Part shown: positions 48,437-59,654 of the stretch, piece by piece | How positions within the stretch are numbered: the stretch's first letter is position 1 | How the letters are laid out: every line of letters begins with the position of its first letter | Assembly (NCBI GenBank): GCA_019055375.1 | Contig: JAHQIW010002262.1 | Span: 1 to 64,000 of the forward strand | Source: Parelaphostrongylus tenuis | Taxonomy: Eukaryota > Nematoda > Chromadorea > Rhabditida > Metastrongylidae | Direction: 5' to 3' | Length of the DNA stretch: 64,000 bases | Notes under the pieces: generated by a model | What the model saw: the letters and a program-made list of their open reading frames with translations, nothing else | Told to the model about the DNA's origin: nothing | Databases searched by the model: none | Made by a program: the position numbers and the translations under genes

Positions 48437-51010
48437 ATTAATAAAATAAAAAATATAATTAAATAAAAATAATAATTAAAATAAAATAAAATAATAAAAT
48501 AAAAAAATAAATGAAAAATAATAAAAAAAATAAATAAAAATAAATAAATATAAAATAAAAAAATATAAATAATAAAAAATAAAAAATAAAAAATAATAAA
48601 AAATAAAAATAAATAAATAATAAAAATAAAATAATGAAAAAAAATAAAAAAATATAAAAAAATATAAAAATAAAAAATAATAAATATAAAATAAAAATAT
48701 AAATATAAATATAAAAAAAATAAAATAAAAATAATAATAAATATATAATAAAAAAATATAAAATAATAAAATAAAAAAAATAATAAAATAAAAAATGATA
48801 AAATAAAAATATAATATAATAATAAATAAAAATATAAATAAAATATAAAATGATAAATAATAAAATAATAAAATAAATAAAAAATGAAATAATAAAATAT
48901 AATAATATAAAAAAATAAATAAAATATATAAAAATAAATAAAAAAATTATAAATAAAAATAAAAATAAAAAAATATAATAAAAATATAAATAAAAATAAA
49001 AATAATAAAATATAATAATATAAAATAATAAAATAAATAATAATAAAAAATAAAATAAATATATAAATAATATAAAAATAAAAAAATATATAAATAAAAA
49101 ATATATAAAATAATAATATAAAAAATAAAAATAATAAAATAAATAAATAAAAATAATAAATTAATAAATAAAATATAAAATAAAAATAATAATAAAAAAA
49201 TAATAAATAAAATAAATAATAATTATAAATAAAATAATAAAAAAAATATAATAAAATAATAAAATAAATAAAAAAATATAAATAAAATATAAAAAAAAAA
49301 TGAATAATAATATAAATATTAAAAAAATAAATATATAAAAAAAAATAAATATAAAAATATAATAAATAAAATATAATAAATAAAAATAATAAAAATAAAT
49401 AATAATAAATAAATAAATAAAAAATAAATATTAAATAAATATAAATAAATATAAATAAAATAAAATATAAAATAATAATAATAATAAAAAATAAAAATAA
49501 TAATAAAAAAATAAATAAAAAAAAATAAATATAATAAAAAAATAAAAATAATTAAAAATAATAATAAAAAAAATAAAAATAATAAAATAAATAATAAAAT
49601 AAAAAATATAATAAAAATAAATTAAATATAAATAATAAATAAAATAAAAATAAAAAAAAAATAATAATAAATAAATATAAAATAAAATAAAATATAATTA
49701 AAATAAAAATAATAAAATAATAATAAAATTAATAATAATAAAAATAATAAAATAAAAAAATAATAAAATAAATAATAAAAAATAATAAATATTAATAAAA
49801 AAATAATATAAAAAATATAAAATATAATAAAATAATAAATAAATAATATAATAAATAAAAAATAAAAAAAATAAATAATAAAATAAAATAATAATAAATA
49901 AATAAATAAATAATAAAATAATAAAAAAAAAAATATAATAAATAAAAAATAAATAAAAATAATAAAAATAAATAAATGATAATTAAAAATAATAAAATAA
50001 TAATAATAAAATATAAATATAAAAATAAAATATAATAAAAATATAATAAAAATATAAAATAAAAAATAATAAATAAAAATTATGATAAAATAAATAAAAA
50101 TAAAATAATAAAATAAAATATAATATAAAATAAAATAAAAATAATAAAAAATAAATATATAATAAAATGATATAAATTAAAAATAATATAAAATAAAAAA
50201 ATAATAAAATAATAAAATAATAAATAAAATAAATAAAAAATAAAATAAAAATAAATAAAAAATATAAATAATATAATAAAATATAAAAATAAATAATAAA
50301 TAAAAATAAATAAATAAATAAAAATAAATAAAAAAAATATAAAAATAAATATAAAAAATAAATAAAATAAAAATATAATAAAAAAATAAATAAATAATAA
50401 TAAAAAATAAATAATAATAAATAATAAAAAAATAAATATAATAAAATAAATAAAAATAAATATAATAAAAATATAAAATAATTATAAAATAAAAAAATAA
50501 AATATAAATAATAATATAAAAAAAAAAAAATATAATATAAAAAATATATAAAATATAAAAAAAAAAATAAATATAAAATAATAAATAATAATGAAAATAA
50601 AATATAATAAAAAAAAATAAAATAAATAAAATATAAAATAATATAATAAAATATAAATAAAAAATATATAAAATAATAAATAAATAAATAAATAATAAAA
50701 ATAAAATAAAATAAATAATAATAAAATAAAAATATAATAATAAATTAAATAATAAAAATAAATAATAAAAAAATATATATTAATAAAAAAATAAATAATA
50801 TAAAAATAAATATAAAAAATATAAAATAAATAAAATTAATAAATAATATAATAAAAAAATGATAAAAATAATATAAAAAAATAATAAAAAATAATATAAA
50901 AATAATAAATAATAATATAAAAAATAAATAAAAAAATAATAAAAATATAAAAAAAATATAAAAAATAATATAAATAAATAAAAATAAAAAATAAAATATA
51001 ATATAATTAA
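48437..51010. repeat. ~2.57-kb tract composed almost only of A and T
   Basis: The plus strand is a string of T followed by one to about nine A (TAA, TAAA, TATAA). I found about a dozen G, each in ATGA, and no C. It interrupts RTE linker sequence: CCGACTAA on the left and TGATTTG on the right rejoin to the uninterrupted CCGACTAATGA order seen in the 53.5-kb copy. TAA occurs on both sides and may be a 3-bp duplication or the seed of the repeat. It is strand-asymmetric, with no fixed period. The 101-codon frame on the minus strand (50745-51050) is an Ile/Phe/Leu string and not a gene. Confidence 0.9.
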
Positions 51011-51345
51011 TGATTTGAATACATCCCAGTTTATGGTAGTTTTGAGACATCGTTATTTGAATTTAGCGGCTTCCTCTCCTTTCCTCGATAAACGGAACGC
51101 TGTGCGAAAGAGGCTATGGTCTGATCACTTGTAGAACTTAGGAACAACAGCAACGTCGGTCAGGCAAAACCTTCGATTTGCTAAGATGTGATCTATCTCG
51201 TTATGGTACTCTCCATTGGGAGACTCCCACGTCCATCGCTGAGAAAGAGGCTTTCAGAATTGCGAGGTACCGTGGATGGTTTGGGTCGTTATGATAAACT
51301 CGGGTAGCTTCTCACCCTGTTTATTCCATTCTAGTCCGTGGGTGC

Positions 51346-51822
51346 CTACGTGTTGTTCTTCAGACGTTCTTCTAGGTCCAATTTTCGCGTTAAAATCTCG
51401 ATAATGACCTTGAAGAATGTATGATTTTCTCTGAAGATTTTTTCGAGATCCATATAGAACGCTTCGACTTCGTCTTCGGCATAGCTTGATGTTGGTGCGT
51501 AAGCAACAAAGATGGTCAAAGCTGGCATCGAACCACATCTTTTCAACTGCAATCGTCCGATACGGGTTGTGAGTTGTTCAAACAAATCGATGTTCATGGT
51601 CAAATTCGATTTGACGAGGACGCCAACGCCGCCGACGCCTCTGCTATCGCATGTTCCGAGGATTAGTTCTTCTCCGGTGTCATAAACAGCGTGAAAAGGA
51701 TGGCGCCTTCTCTTGTCAGCCAGGCCAATGACGTGATCCCTTATTTTTCTTGCTTGAATCAATATATCTTCTACAGCGGATTCGTGAGCAAGGGTTCTTT
51801 CGTTGTATGCACAGATCGTCAT
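51346..51822 (-). pseudogene. RTE endonuclease fragment in the 46.4-kb copy
   Basis: 158 codons starting MTICAYNERTLAHESAVED. It has VGGVGVLVKSNLT and LTIFVAYAPTSSYAEDEVEAF as expected. The box that should read GLAE has GLADKRRRHP, replacing the catalytic Glu by Asp. The GDFNAKIGPRR part follows in another frame (about 51400-51350, within the 51254-51538 frame). Inactive by frameshift, and probably weakened at the active site. Confidence 0.85.
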
Positions 51823-52322
51823 TATAATCCGTTTTGATCTTGGCAGCCTAGTTCGGGCTTAAGATTTCAGCAGCCTCTCCGTACTAGTCCTACCAGGCGC
51901 TGTCGTACCAAGGGCTCTTTCCGGGTCAGGAGAACGAGGCCCATATTTGTTACTGTTTTTGGCATTTTGATACCCAACGTATAGCTTGCCAGGCTCTAAA
52001 CGCGGGGCTGGGTACTCACGAGTAGCTTGTCAGTTTCTCGCGGAGGAGCGGGAGGAGCTAATTTGTTGGAGGCGACTCCTAACCGCCTCCCATATACTTC
52101 CCAGTCACTTGATTGCAGGCCTTTGGCCTACATGACTCGTAGAAATAGAGTTGTCATTGTCGGCGCTGCAGAAGCAGGGGTGCTCTCCCGTGAATCCACC
52201 TGCGTCTCTGGAAAGCACACGGTCGCTTCTGGTTAGCGTTTGTTCCCCTATACACACCTGGGAATGCGCCACGTGCCCTCGCGACTAACCGAGCGGGATT
52301 CCTCAAGGAGTGAGGTCCGTGG

Positions 52323-52332
52323 TGATGAACAT
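52323..52332. repeat. Target-site duplication, right copy (TGATGAACAT)
   Basis: Matches 46426-46435 exactly and abuts the RTE 5' end (GGTCCGTGG). Confidence 0.85.
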
Positions 52333-53545
52333 AATCTACTAAAAATCACAATTATTGCCTAGTATGTCGGAATTTTATACTGCACGAAAATTCCGATTTT
52401 TAAGCGCTCAAGTTACTCAACAAATGATTTGTGCATCAAGAAATACAATAGATAGCTTGCCGTCAAAAGTCTCGGTATCCAGAATATTTCAGTATGTCGC
52501 TAATTAACAAACTCAGAATGAGCAGGTAAACCCACGTTTCAGGCACACGTAGCCTTCCATCCTTCCGGGGTCGCAAAATCGACATGAGAATAGTTTAAGA
52601 GAAGCACTGAGCTGATATAACATTAGGTTTTATCGAAGACCCTCTAAACGTCCTTAAAAAGAAGCAATTTTTTCTCTGTAGTTTTGAAGTTGATGCGATA
52701 CTCTCCACTTAATTCAAGTGTAGAGCTACAAGACAGCGCAAGAGATGGATAGTGGATGAACGGAGGGTACAGTTCACTCGATAAACTCGTTTAGCAAGCT
52801 AAGGAAAATTAGTGAGTACAAAAGATCATCACGTGAGTAATACTTGAGAATAAAAACAGTGAGTTTCGTTGTTATCACTGTCGAGCACGCGTCATCCTCA
52901 CTTAATTCATAATATCTACTTCTTCCACGCACAAATCCACAATTTTTTCATATTTGAACTTTCGCAAGAACGATGTGCTTACTTTCCGCTTCTAATAGGC
53001 CACACAACCACTGCAATCCTCGAGGAGTAAACTTTTATGTATGTGCAATTGTGATTATCTTTTGAAAAAGCTCTCTTTGATTCGACTTCATAATCTCATG
53101 TCTAATGTCTTCTGCGTCTATTTGTTTCCGTCTAATACATTGATATGTTTGCCTTCGTGTTAAGTCCCGACACGGGTAACACAGAGCAGCCGACGTCGCC
53201 AATTTTAAGTGCACGAGTACGATCAGAAATAAAAAAAAAGCTTAGAAAAAAGTTAATGATTACCATTGGCAAGAATGAACGAATAGAGACCGCGGAACGA
53301 TTTTTACTTTTGGCTTTTTTTTTGGGAGAAAAATACCTCGTACCTCAACTGAGGCTTGACCGATGCTCTTCAAAAGCGAGCTCCTCATAAGATTAGATCG
53401 TTCGTGATAAAAGAAGCTAGTGCCCATAACACACAAGTTGTGACAAGTGAGCCAAAATCATCAAGGGCATTACCCACTCGTCCTAGAAGCGGCTTTTTTA
53501 CTTTAAAATTGTTGACAACGGCTGACGGAATCTGTCACCATTATC
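52333..53545. other. Unassigned sequence between two RTE copies
   Basis: The largest frame is 81 codons (53145-53390) with no recognised motif. No repeat shared with the rest of the window. Confidence 0.5.
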
Positions 53546-54180
53546 ATCTGCCGTCCCGTTGATCGTCGAATGTCTGGTCGGGAACTAGCAGCACTTTCAT
53601 TTTTTCCTATCGCGTGCCATAGTAGTCCAGTTCGTCCTCCTCGATCTAGGGATTCGTTGAGCATGCTATCTTTTTTCTAGCTTTTTTGCAAAGCATTCTA
53701 CTATCGGGTCGGTGGACTTCCTCTAGAGCGTTTGGTATCCCGAGAAATCCAGTCAGTAACTGTTCTCTCCCATCGGATGTCGTTCTAACGCATCACGTGT
53801 AAGGCTCACCTTATTTACGATATCCTGGGGTGTAGAACGAATTTTTGATTCTCAATCGTTGGCATAGGTCGAATATCCTTTCTCTTATTTGCGACATGCG
53901 GAATACTCCTAGCATCGAACTTGCAATAGCGCGTTCAATAACATCAAGTAATCCTTCATTCTGTTTAGCGACCAGGTTTTCTGCTGCATACATCAGGGCA
54001 GGGATTTTCGTGAAGTCGAAAAGGTGAGCACGGAGTCGGATGTTCCTGGTCCTCTGCACTACATCTTCGATGCTCTAAAATGTTTTCCAAGCCGCTCGTT
54101 TTTCCCTGCTCAGCTCTGAAGCTAAGTCATTCATCATGTTGAATTCACGACCTAAACACGTAACTAGAGCATTCGGAGAT

Positions 54181-54548
54181 ATACCCAATGATGTAGAGTG
54201 ATGTGCAAAATTTTGTCGGACAGGACTAGAACGCGCACCTCATTCTTTCCGGAAATGCGTGCTCTATCCGTCACACTATTGACGCCCTTTTCACATCGCT
54301 CCTTCCACGCTACAGCGCACCTACCTTTCAGTTGACAGGCGTCAGCGGCCTGGCCCGGGTCGCCGGTCTCGACATTGAACCCAATCACGCTGACAGATAT
54401 TGGGTACTATAGATCGAATTATAATAGCGGTAGTATGATGTTTCAAATATATACCCATTGATCTAGAGTGACGTGCAAAACTTTCACGTCAACCGGGACT
54501 AGACCCGCACCTCACTCTTTCCGGCAATGCGTGCTCCATCCGTTACAA
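54181..54548 (-). mobile_element. tRNA-like repeat insertion (foldback family), compound copy B
   Basis: The insert in the RTE copy is flanked by the 8-bp direct repeat TCGGAGAT (54173-54180 and 54549-54556). The left part (54181-54300), read on the minus strand, is tRNA-like: TAGTGTGACGGATAGAGC, then GCGTTCTAGTCC, then a TTTTGCACATCACTCTAC tail and ATTGGGTAT. A partner end ATATTGGGTAC lies near 54400. A second left-type arm (54449-54544) follows in the same orientation, with GGGACTAGACCCGC. It is probably one element plus a partial second unit. Non-coding. Confidence 0.7.
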
Positions 54549-55056
54549 TCGGAGATATTCTTTTCGTTAAGCATGAATGGGGCATTCGAAACCCATCCTC
54601 TAATCATGTACATTGCTTTTGTTAAATTTAGTTGAAAGGCAATCTTTCCACAGGCGTTGTCGAACTCGCTCAGATTCGTTCCACTTGGCTGATGCTTGGT
54701 GTTGTGAGGACGATAACATCAGCGAAGAGAAGATGGTCTACTTGTCAACCGTCAATTTTCACTCCCATATCGTCTCACTCTTATGTGCGCATAATATTTT
54801 GAAAAGTGGCAGTAAATGATTTTGGGGAAACTGTATCGACTTGTCGAACGCAACGGTATCTTTCCAAGTGCCGACTAATGATCCAGTTTATGGTTTTTCT
54901 GGTAATTCATTGTTTAAATTCAGCGGCTTTCTCTCCTTGCGGTGAAAAAGGGAACCTTGTGAGAAGGAGGCGATGGTCTGATCTAGAATAGATTTTACAA
55001 ACAGCAGTGACGCGTTATGGTACTCTCTATTTGGCTTTGGATTTGTGAGTCACAAT

Positions 55057-55084
55057 GGGGGGGTGGGGGGGGGGGGGGGGGGGG
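55057..55084 (+). repeat. Poly-G tract interrupting RTE endonuclease sequence
   Basis: Seven G, one T, then 20 G, in place of an ordinary stretch around ATGGTTTGGG in the other RTE copies. It must post-date or corrupt the element. Confidence 0.9.
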
Positions 55085-56134
55085 TTGATTGGTTATGATA
55101 AATACAGATAGCTTCTCACGTTGCTCACTCCACTCGAGTCTGTGAGCTCCAACGTCACGTTCTTCAAACGTTCTTCTAGGCCCAGCTTTTGTCTCAGAAT
55201 CAAACAATGACCTTGAAGACTGTATGGTCTTCTCTAATCAATTTTTCGAGGCCCAATTAGAACACTGCTACTTCGTCTTCGTCATAGTGTGATGTTGGTG
55301 TGTATGCAACGAAGATGATCAAAGCTGGCAGCAATCCACATCGTTTCAACCGCAATCGTTCGATATGGGTTGTTAGTTGCTCAAGTGAATTGCTATTCAC
55401 GGTTAACATTTGATAAGTCGCCAACACCACCGACATCATGCAACAACTCTGTGATCGCATGCTCCAAAAAACAGTTCTTCTTCGGTCTCATAAACAACCT
55501 GGAAAGGATGACCTCTTCTCGTCTTAGCCAGGGCAATAACTTCGCACCTCACTCTTCTTGCTTAAAGCAATAGATCTTCTACGACGGATTCGTGAGCAAG
55601 TATTCGTGCATTATAGGTTCAGATCGTCATTTTAGCCAGTTCTGATTTTGGCAGCCTAGTTTGGCCCTGAGATCTTAGCAGCCTTTCCAAACTCGTCCTA
55701 CACAACGCTACCGTACCGGGGCTATTTCGAGGTCAGAGGAATGAGGCCCATATTTAGTGCTGTTATCAGCGGTTTGATACCCATTGTATAGCTTGCTAGG
55801 CTCTAAAAGTGGGGATGGGTGCTCAGGAGTAGCTTGTCGGTCTGTCTCGCGGAAGCGAGAGGAGCTTATTTGTAGGAGGCGACTGCGAATTGCCTCCCAT
55901 GTGCTTCCCGGCCGTTTAATTGCAGGCCTTTGGCCAGTTTGACTCGTAAAGATAGACATTCGTCAAATCGGCACTACAGAAGCAATGGGCGCATCCCCCT
56001 GAATCTATCTGCTCCTCTGGAAACCGCACAGTCACTTTTGGTTCGCATTTGAATCCCCTATCCACTCCTGGGGACGCGCCACACGTTTTCGCAACTAACC
56101 GTGTGGAATTCTTCAAAGAAAGAGATCAGTGTAA

Positions 56135-58020
56135 TTTTTCAACAGAAAAGTACCATACCGTCAGACAAACTTCATAAGATCAGGCCAATTATGTAACGCT
56201 CTTTAGTTTCCCCAAATTATAAGAATTTGCATCCACTTCATCTGTTTGTAGTCAAGAAACTGATCTCGGTCTGATTAGGATTATATGGTCTTCTCCATTT
56301 CACAAAAAATAGATTATCTCGACGAAATATGGCTAGAAGGGAGCGAATCGACTACAAAAATTGCTTTATATGTAGAGTGTGTGTTGATGGAGCGCGTAGA
56401 AATAAAAAATATCTACAGCGTATAGCACACCTAGGCCTACTCAACGGACTATGGACGGTAAGTTTTTAAATTTCATTTCTTGTAATCAGTTAATATTCAT
56501 CACGCCGATATCAACAAGTGAATTAAAGTTTATTTCCACATAAATACAGGCCTAGCCGCGAGTTTTTTTGGAAAATCTTGAGACCAGCAGACAATAAAGT
56601 GTCGAGTTAGAAGAAGTCTGGTTAAGTGAGTTGTAGACTATTGAAGCTGGCCATTTTAACTAGTTTTTCAGAATTAGTAAGCCATGAAAATAGGAACTCG
56701 GTGGGGGCTAAAACCATTTCGTGGAAGGTGACAAGCAAACCACCTATGACATCAACATAAAACAAGAGTGCCAACACTGAATATCGGTCGGTTAAGAGAA
56801 CTTGGAACTATATCGACACATCCACAGTATTTTTTCAACGCTATTGTGAAATGTTCAATCTCTTCAACATCACTTGCCGTTCGATGTTTGCCATAGCAAG
56901 CTCAATTACGATGAAAAGCAGAACGGTAGTAGGAATCTGAACAGCATGACCTTAGTTGGTGTAAAAACAGTTTCAGATTTGGAGTATACTAGCTAGCATA
57001 AGCAACCGTTAAGACAAAAGAAGTCAAAAATATTTCTCAGGTACAGCTGTGAGAATACTGGAATACAAGCACATCTGATATGTTTCGCTGTCTTCAACTC
57101 ACGACCACCGCTTTCCGAGGTTCAGATGTTGCCCCTGCATCACTGGTGCCGTTATTTGAGCTTTTTCTCGGTCATGTTTCAACCTACTACGATATCAACA
57201 ACCATTCGTCAAGCAAGAATGAGTAAAGAGGCGAATAGGCACTAATCTTTTTTGTTAAGAGCCCATTGCTTTCTTCACAGCTTTGTACTATGTGAGATAC
57301 ATTCACAAGATTGCCGATAGCCAAGCGGAACACCGCTAGTATTAAAACATGATTGGGATAAGATAAATCTCCCGGGTTGATACAGTGAATAGAACGTGAA
57401 GTATACGGCAATGTGCAATCGTGTGACCGAAGTCAACCTGCAGTTCCGAGATTTGCTCATATGACAGCATTCTTATGGTTGCGTTTTGCATCATACCCTA
57501 GAACGAGAGAAATCAAGTACTAAAAGAGGTACGAAACACTGAAATTTCTAGCCAATACCGAGACTGATTGAGAATTAGGTGAATGCAGAGTAGTTTCACA
57601 AAACTCAGATGTGAAATTCGTTGATCGAAGTAGAAACAACATAATTGAATGTGTCAATATTTAAACTCATCGAAAAATCTCACTGTACCTCATCATCATT
57701 ATGCCAATTGGTATCAGATCCGAACTGGCTCGATGGGGGACTAAATTGGTGGAAGTCGATTTACGTTTGCAAAACATTATGAAGAAAGAATCACTCAGAG
57801 GCTAAGTTCAATAAGCGCAATAAATAGGACTGAGAAAACTACTGAAGTGCCAAACTGCTTACCTGAACGCTGCTTCTTCTGACAGCTGGCTACCCAAGCT
57901 TTGAGAAATTTCAAGCGGCGGAATACTGTAAATACGGGTTACCATCTTGACAGGTGACAATGTAAAAATCTCAGATAACCGTATGAATCCTGGAACGCTA
58001 ACTAGTATGCAGATCCCTGA
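56135..58020. other. Unassigned sequence
   Basis: Only frames of 74 codons or fewer (57187-57460, minus strand). No family, repeat or inverted structure recognised. Confidence 0.5.
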
Positions 58021-58110
58021 ATCTTATGTGGGAGTTGAGCCCGCCTTTCACCTTTACCAAAGCTCACACCAGTCACTACGCCACTAACGCTCTTAATCTG
58101 TTTGATTGTT
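58020..58110 (-). repeat. tRNA-like segment
   Basis: On the minus strand there is TTAGTGGCGTAGTGACTGG (A-box-like) and, about 40 bases on, GCGGGCTCAACTCCCAC (B-box-like). A clear acceptor stem is not formed, so it is more likely a repeat head than a tRNA gene. It resembles the solo arm at 24573-24700. Confidence 0.45.
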
Positions 58111-58235
58111 AACGGTCTTCCGGGCATATAATATATTGAGACTGTAAGCAACCAGTCATCAACAGATTTAATCTGATGAACATATGTCGGCATGAAACCT
58201 AGCTAAACCGACAGATATATATATATATATATATA

Positions 58236-58536
58236 TGAGCGCATGTGGCGCAGTGGTTAGAGGTGCCCTGCGGTCACGAGGTCAATGGTTCGATCTCGCG
58301 CTCATGGCTCACCAAGCCATCCATCCCTCCGGGGTCGGTGAATTGGTACCAGGCAGGTCTCAGACTTGTCTGGGAGGATAAGCAGCACTGAATCGATTAA
58401 GCGGGAGGCCACTGCGAGTCATTGTAAAGGCCAGATATGCATTCAGTCACCTCAAACGAAGTTAAAAATTGAAGTCGAATGCATGGCGCATCCCTCAAGG
58501 ATTGATCAACGCCGAGAGCTTTATCCTTTTTATCCT
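58236..58536 (+). mobile_element. tRNA-derived SINE (family S1), full copy in a TA microsatellite
   Basis: Nearly the same as the 40338 copy: TGGCGCAGTGGTTAGAGG, GGTTCGATCTCGCGCTC, the body with TTGTCTGGGAGGATAAGCAG, and the TTTATCCTTTTTATCC tail. Flanked on both sides by (AT)n, so a target duplication cannot be delimited. Non-coding, pol III type. Confidence 0.92.
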
Positions 58537-58686
58537 ATATATATATATATAAACATAAACATCTTGTATATATGAAATGCAAGAAGTGCGGAACATTTTT
58601 TCTGGTTTTCAACACTTGAAAAATATGTATTGCTGGCAAGAATTCTTATTATTCGACCGCTCCTTAGCGTTGATTTCATGTTACCT

Positions 58687-59013
58687 GTATATTTTGTGAT
58701 ATAGAATGATGTGCAGAACTTTGACGCCAAGCGGGACTCGAGTCCGCATATCACTCTTCGCTAGGCACGTGCTTGACCTTTTGCACTACCGACGCCTGTT
58801 TTATCATCACTCTTTCTGCGCCGCAAGGCATCAATCTGTCAGCGACTAATTGTCAGTGGTTTTACTTAGCAGTCGATATCGACATTAAAAGAGTGGTGGT
58901 AATATCGGTTTTGATAGTGCGTTGGTTAGAGCACGTGTATCCGGAAAGGCTGAGATAAGCGCTCAAATCTCGCCTAACGTCAAAGTTTTGGGCATCATTC
59001 GGCATCATTGAGT
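58687..59013. mobile_element. Foldback/MITE-like element with tRNA-like arms, copy C
   Basis: About 327 bases. The left arm and the reverse complement of the right arm share GAATGATG..CA.AACTTTGACG and the surrounding 100 bases. Each arm read outward is tRNA-like: left arm (minus) CGGTAGTGCAAAAGGTCAAGC then GGACTCGAGTCCCGC; right arm (plus) ATAGTGCGTTGGTTAGAGC then CAAATCTCGCC. The centre shares AGTCGATA and AAAGAGTGGTG-like words with copy A (23813-24129), which argues that the pair moves as a unit. No coding sequence. Confidence 0.72.
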
Positions 59014-59109
59014 GAAAAAAATACTGCATAAACAAATGAATATTCAAGTGAAGAATAGTTTTGTTTACTAGTCAACACATCTGGCAATTAAAAAGGGTGC
59101 TATTTGGCT

Positions 59110-59375
59110 GTGAGAAGACAAATGAAAGCCCGATCCCATTCATTGGAGAGAAATTTTTCGTAGGAGTGTTAGTAACCATTCGGAAGCTGAGACTTCAGCC
59201 TACAGCTCCGAGTCCCCGGTTTGCGAAAAAGCCTTTTTCGATGTTGTTACAGTCGAAGACTCCTGCGCTGCAGACTCGCACTTTTCTCGCTGTACAAAGC
59301 TCTTTCATTGGGCTATTGGTGATCGTTTGACAACGTAGTCGCTTTTGATTTCAACGGCATGATTGTATCCTAAAG
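59110..59375 (+). repeat. Dispersed repeat R1, copy 2 (left arm of a large inverted repeat)
   Basis: Matches 26410-26660 in the same orientation and 59655-59895 in the opposite one. Anchors are GTAGGAGTGTTAGTAACCATT, the CTACAGCTCC region and CTCGCTGTACAAAGC. The open frame at 59061-59330 is not conserved in the other copies. Confidence 0.72.
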
Positions 59376-59620
59376 TTACTGCTTACCTGCTACGCGGCAG
59401 GTGAAATAGCTTGCAAACACATTTCCGAACAAGGCGATCTTTGGCCATTTCACGCTCCTGTGCGTGAGGCGGTCACTTAAATTGCTGGCGGGATACTTCT
59501 TTACAAGCTCATAGACCGGAAAATTGATGATCATCGCGTCATCGAACGTGGCCGCCTCATGCGCGGGCACGTGAATTTGTAAAAGATCCCCTTGCTCATA
59601 CGCGCGCTTTCAACTTATTT
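59376..59620 (-). CDS. Exon-like frame in the loop of the inverted repeat
   Basis: The minus-strand frame has balanced, protein-like composition: LLQIHVPAHEAATFDDAM, then FPVYELVKKYPASNLSDRL, then KWPKIALFGNVFASYF. It ends at CGTAGCAG followed by GTAAGC, a good donor. Family not recognised. It has no counterpart in the window. It may be a captured exon or part of an unknown transposon protein. No start codon is assigned. Confidence 0.3.
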
Positions 59621-59654
59621 TATCCTGCGTTGCAGAAGAAGGGTCTTTTCAGTA

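Larger units (their letters stand above)
46436..52322 (-). mobile_element. RTE-type LINE copy with TSD, interrupted by an A/T-only tract
   Basis: Full-length RTE of about 3.3 kb (46436-48436 plus 51011-52322) with both termini and a 10-bp target duplication. The endonuclease frame is at 51822-51346. RT pieces are at 48352-48089, 47767-47552, 47106-46792 and 46874-46332. The palm box reads FADDIVLI near 47230-47245, so this copy keeps the Asp lost in the 32.4-kb copy. Frameshifts prevent a full protein. An insertion of about 2574 bases of A/T splits the linker after the WDVFKS region. Confidence 0.9.
53546..56131 (-). pseudogene. RTE-type LINE copy with internal deletion
   Basis: Both ends of the element are present: 3' end at about 53546, 5' end at about 56131 beside the degenerate AGATCAGTG. 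At about 54849 the sequence jumps from the CTTGTCGAAC region of the RT domain to the TATCTTTCCAAG region of the linker, removing about 1.06 kb relative to the 32.4-kb copy. A tRNA-like element is inserted at 54181-54548. A G-run (55057-55084) replaces endonuclease sequence. Endonuclease fragments survive at 55460-55257. It is the most diverged of the three large minus-strand copies at 32-56 kb. Confidence 0.88.

Noticed and set aside
50745..51050. 101-codon minus-strand open frame of Ile, Phe, Leu and Tyr
   Set aside because: A by-product of the A/T-only tract: TTT/ATT/TTA-type codons contain no stop on that strand. Not a membrane protein gene.
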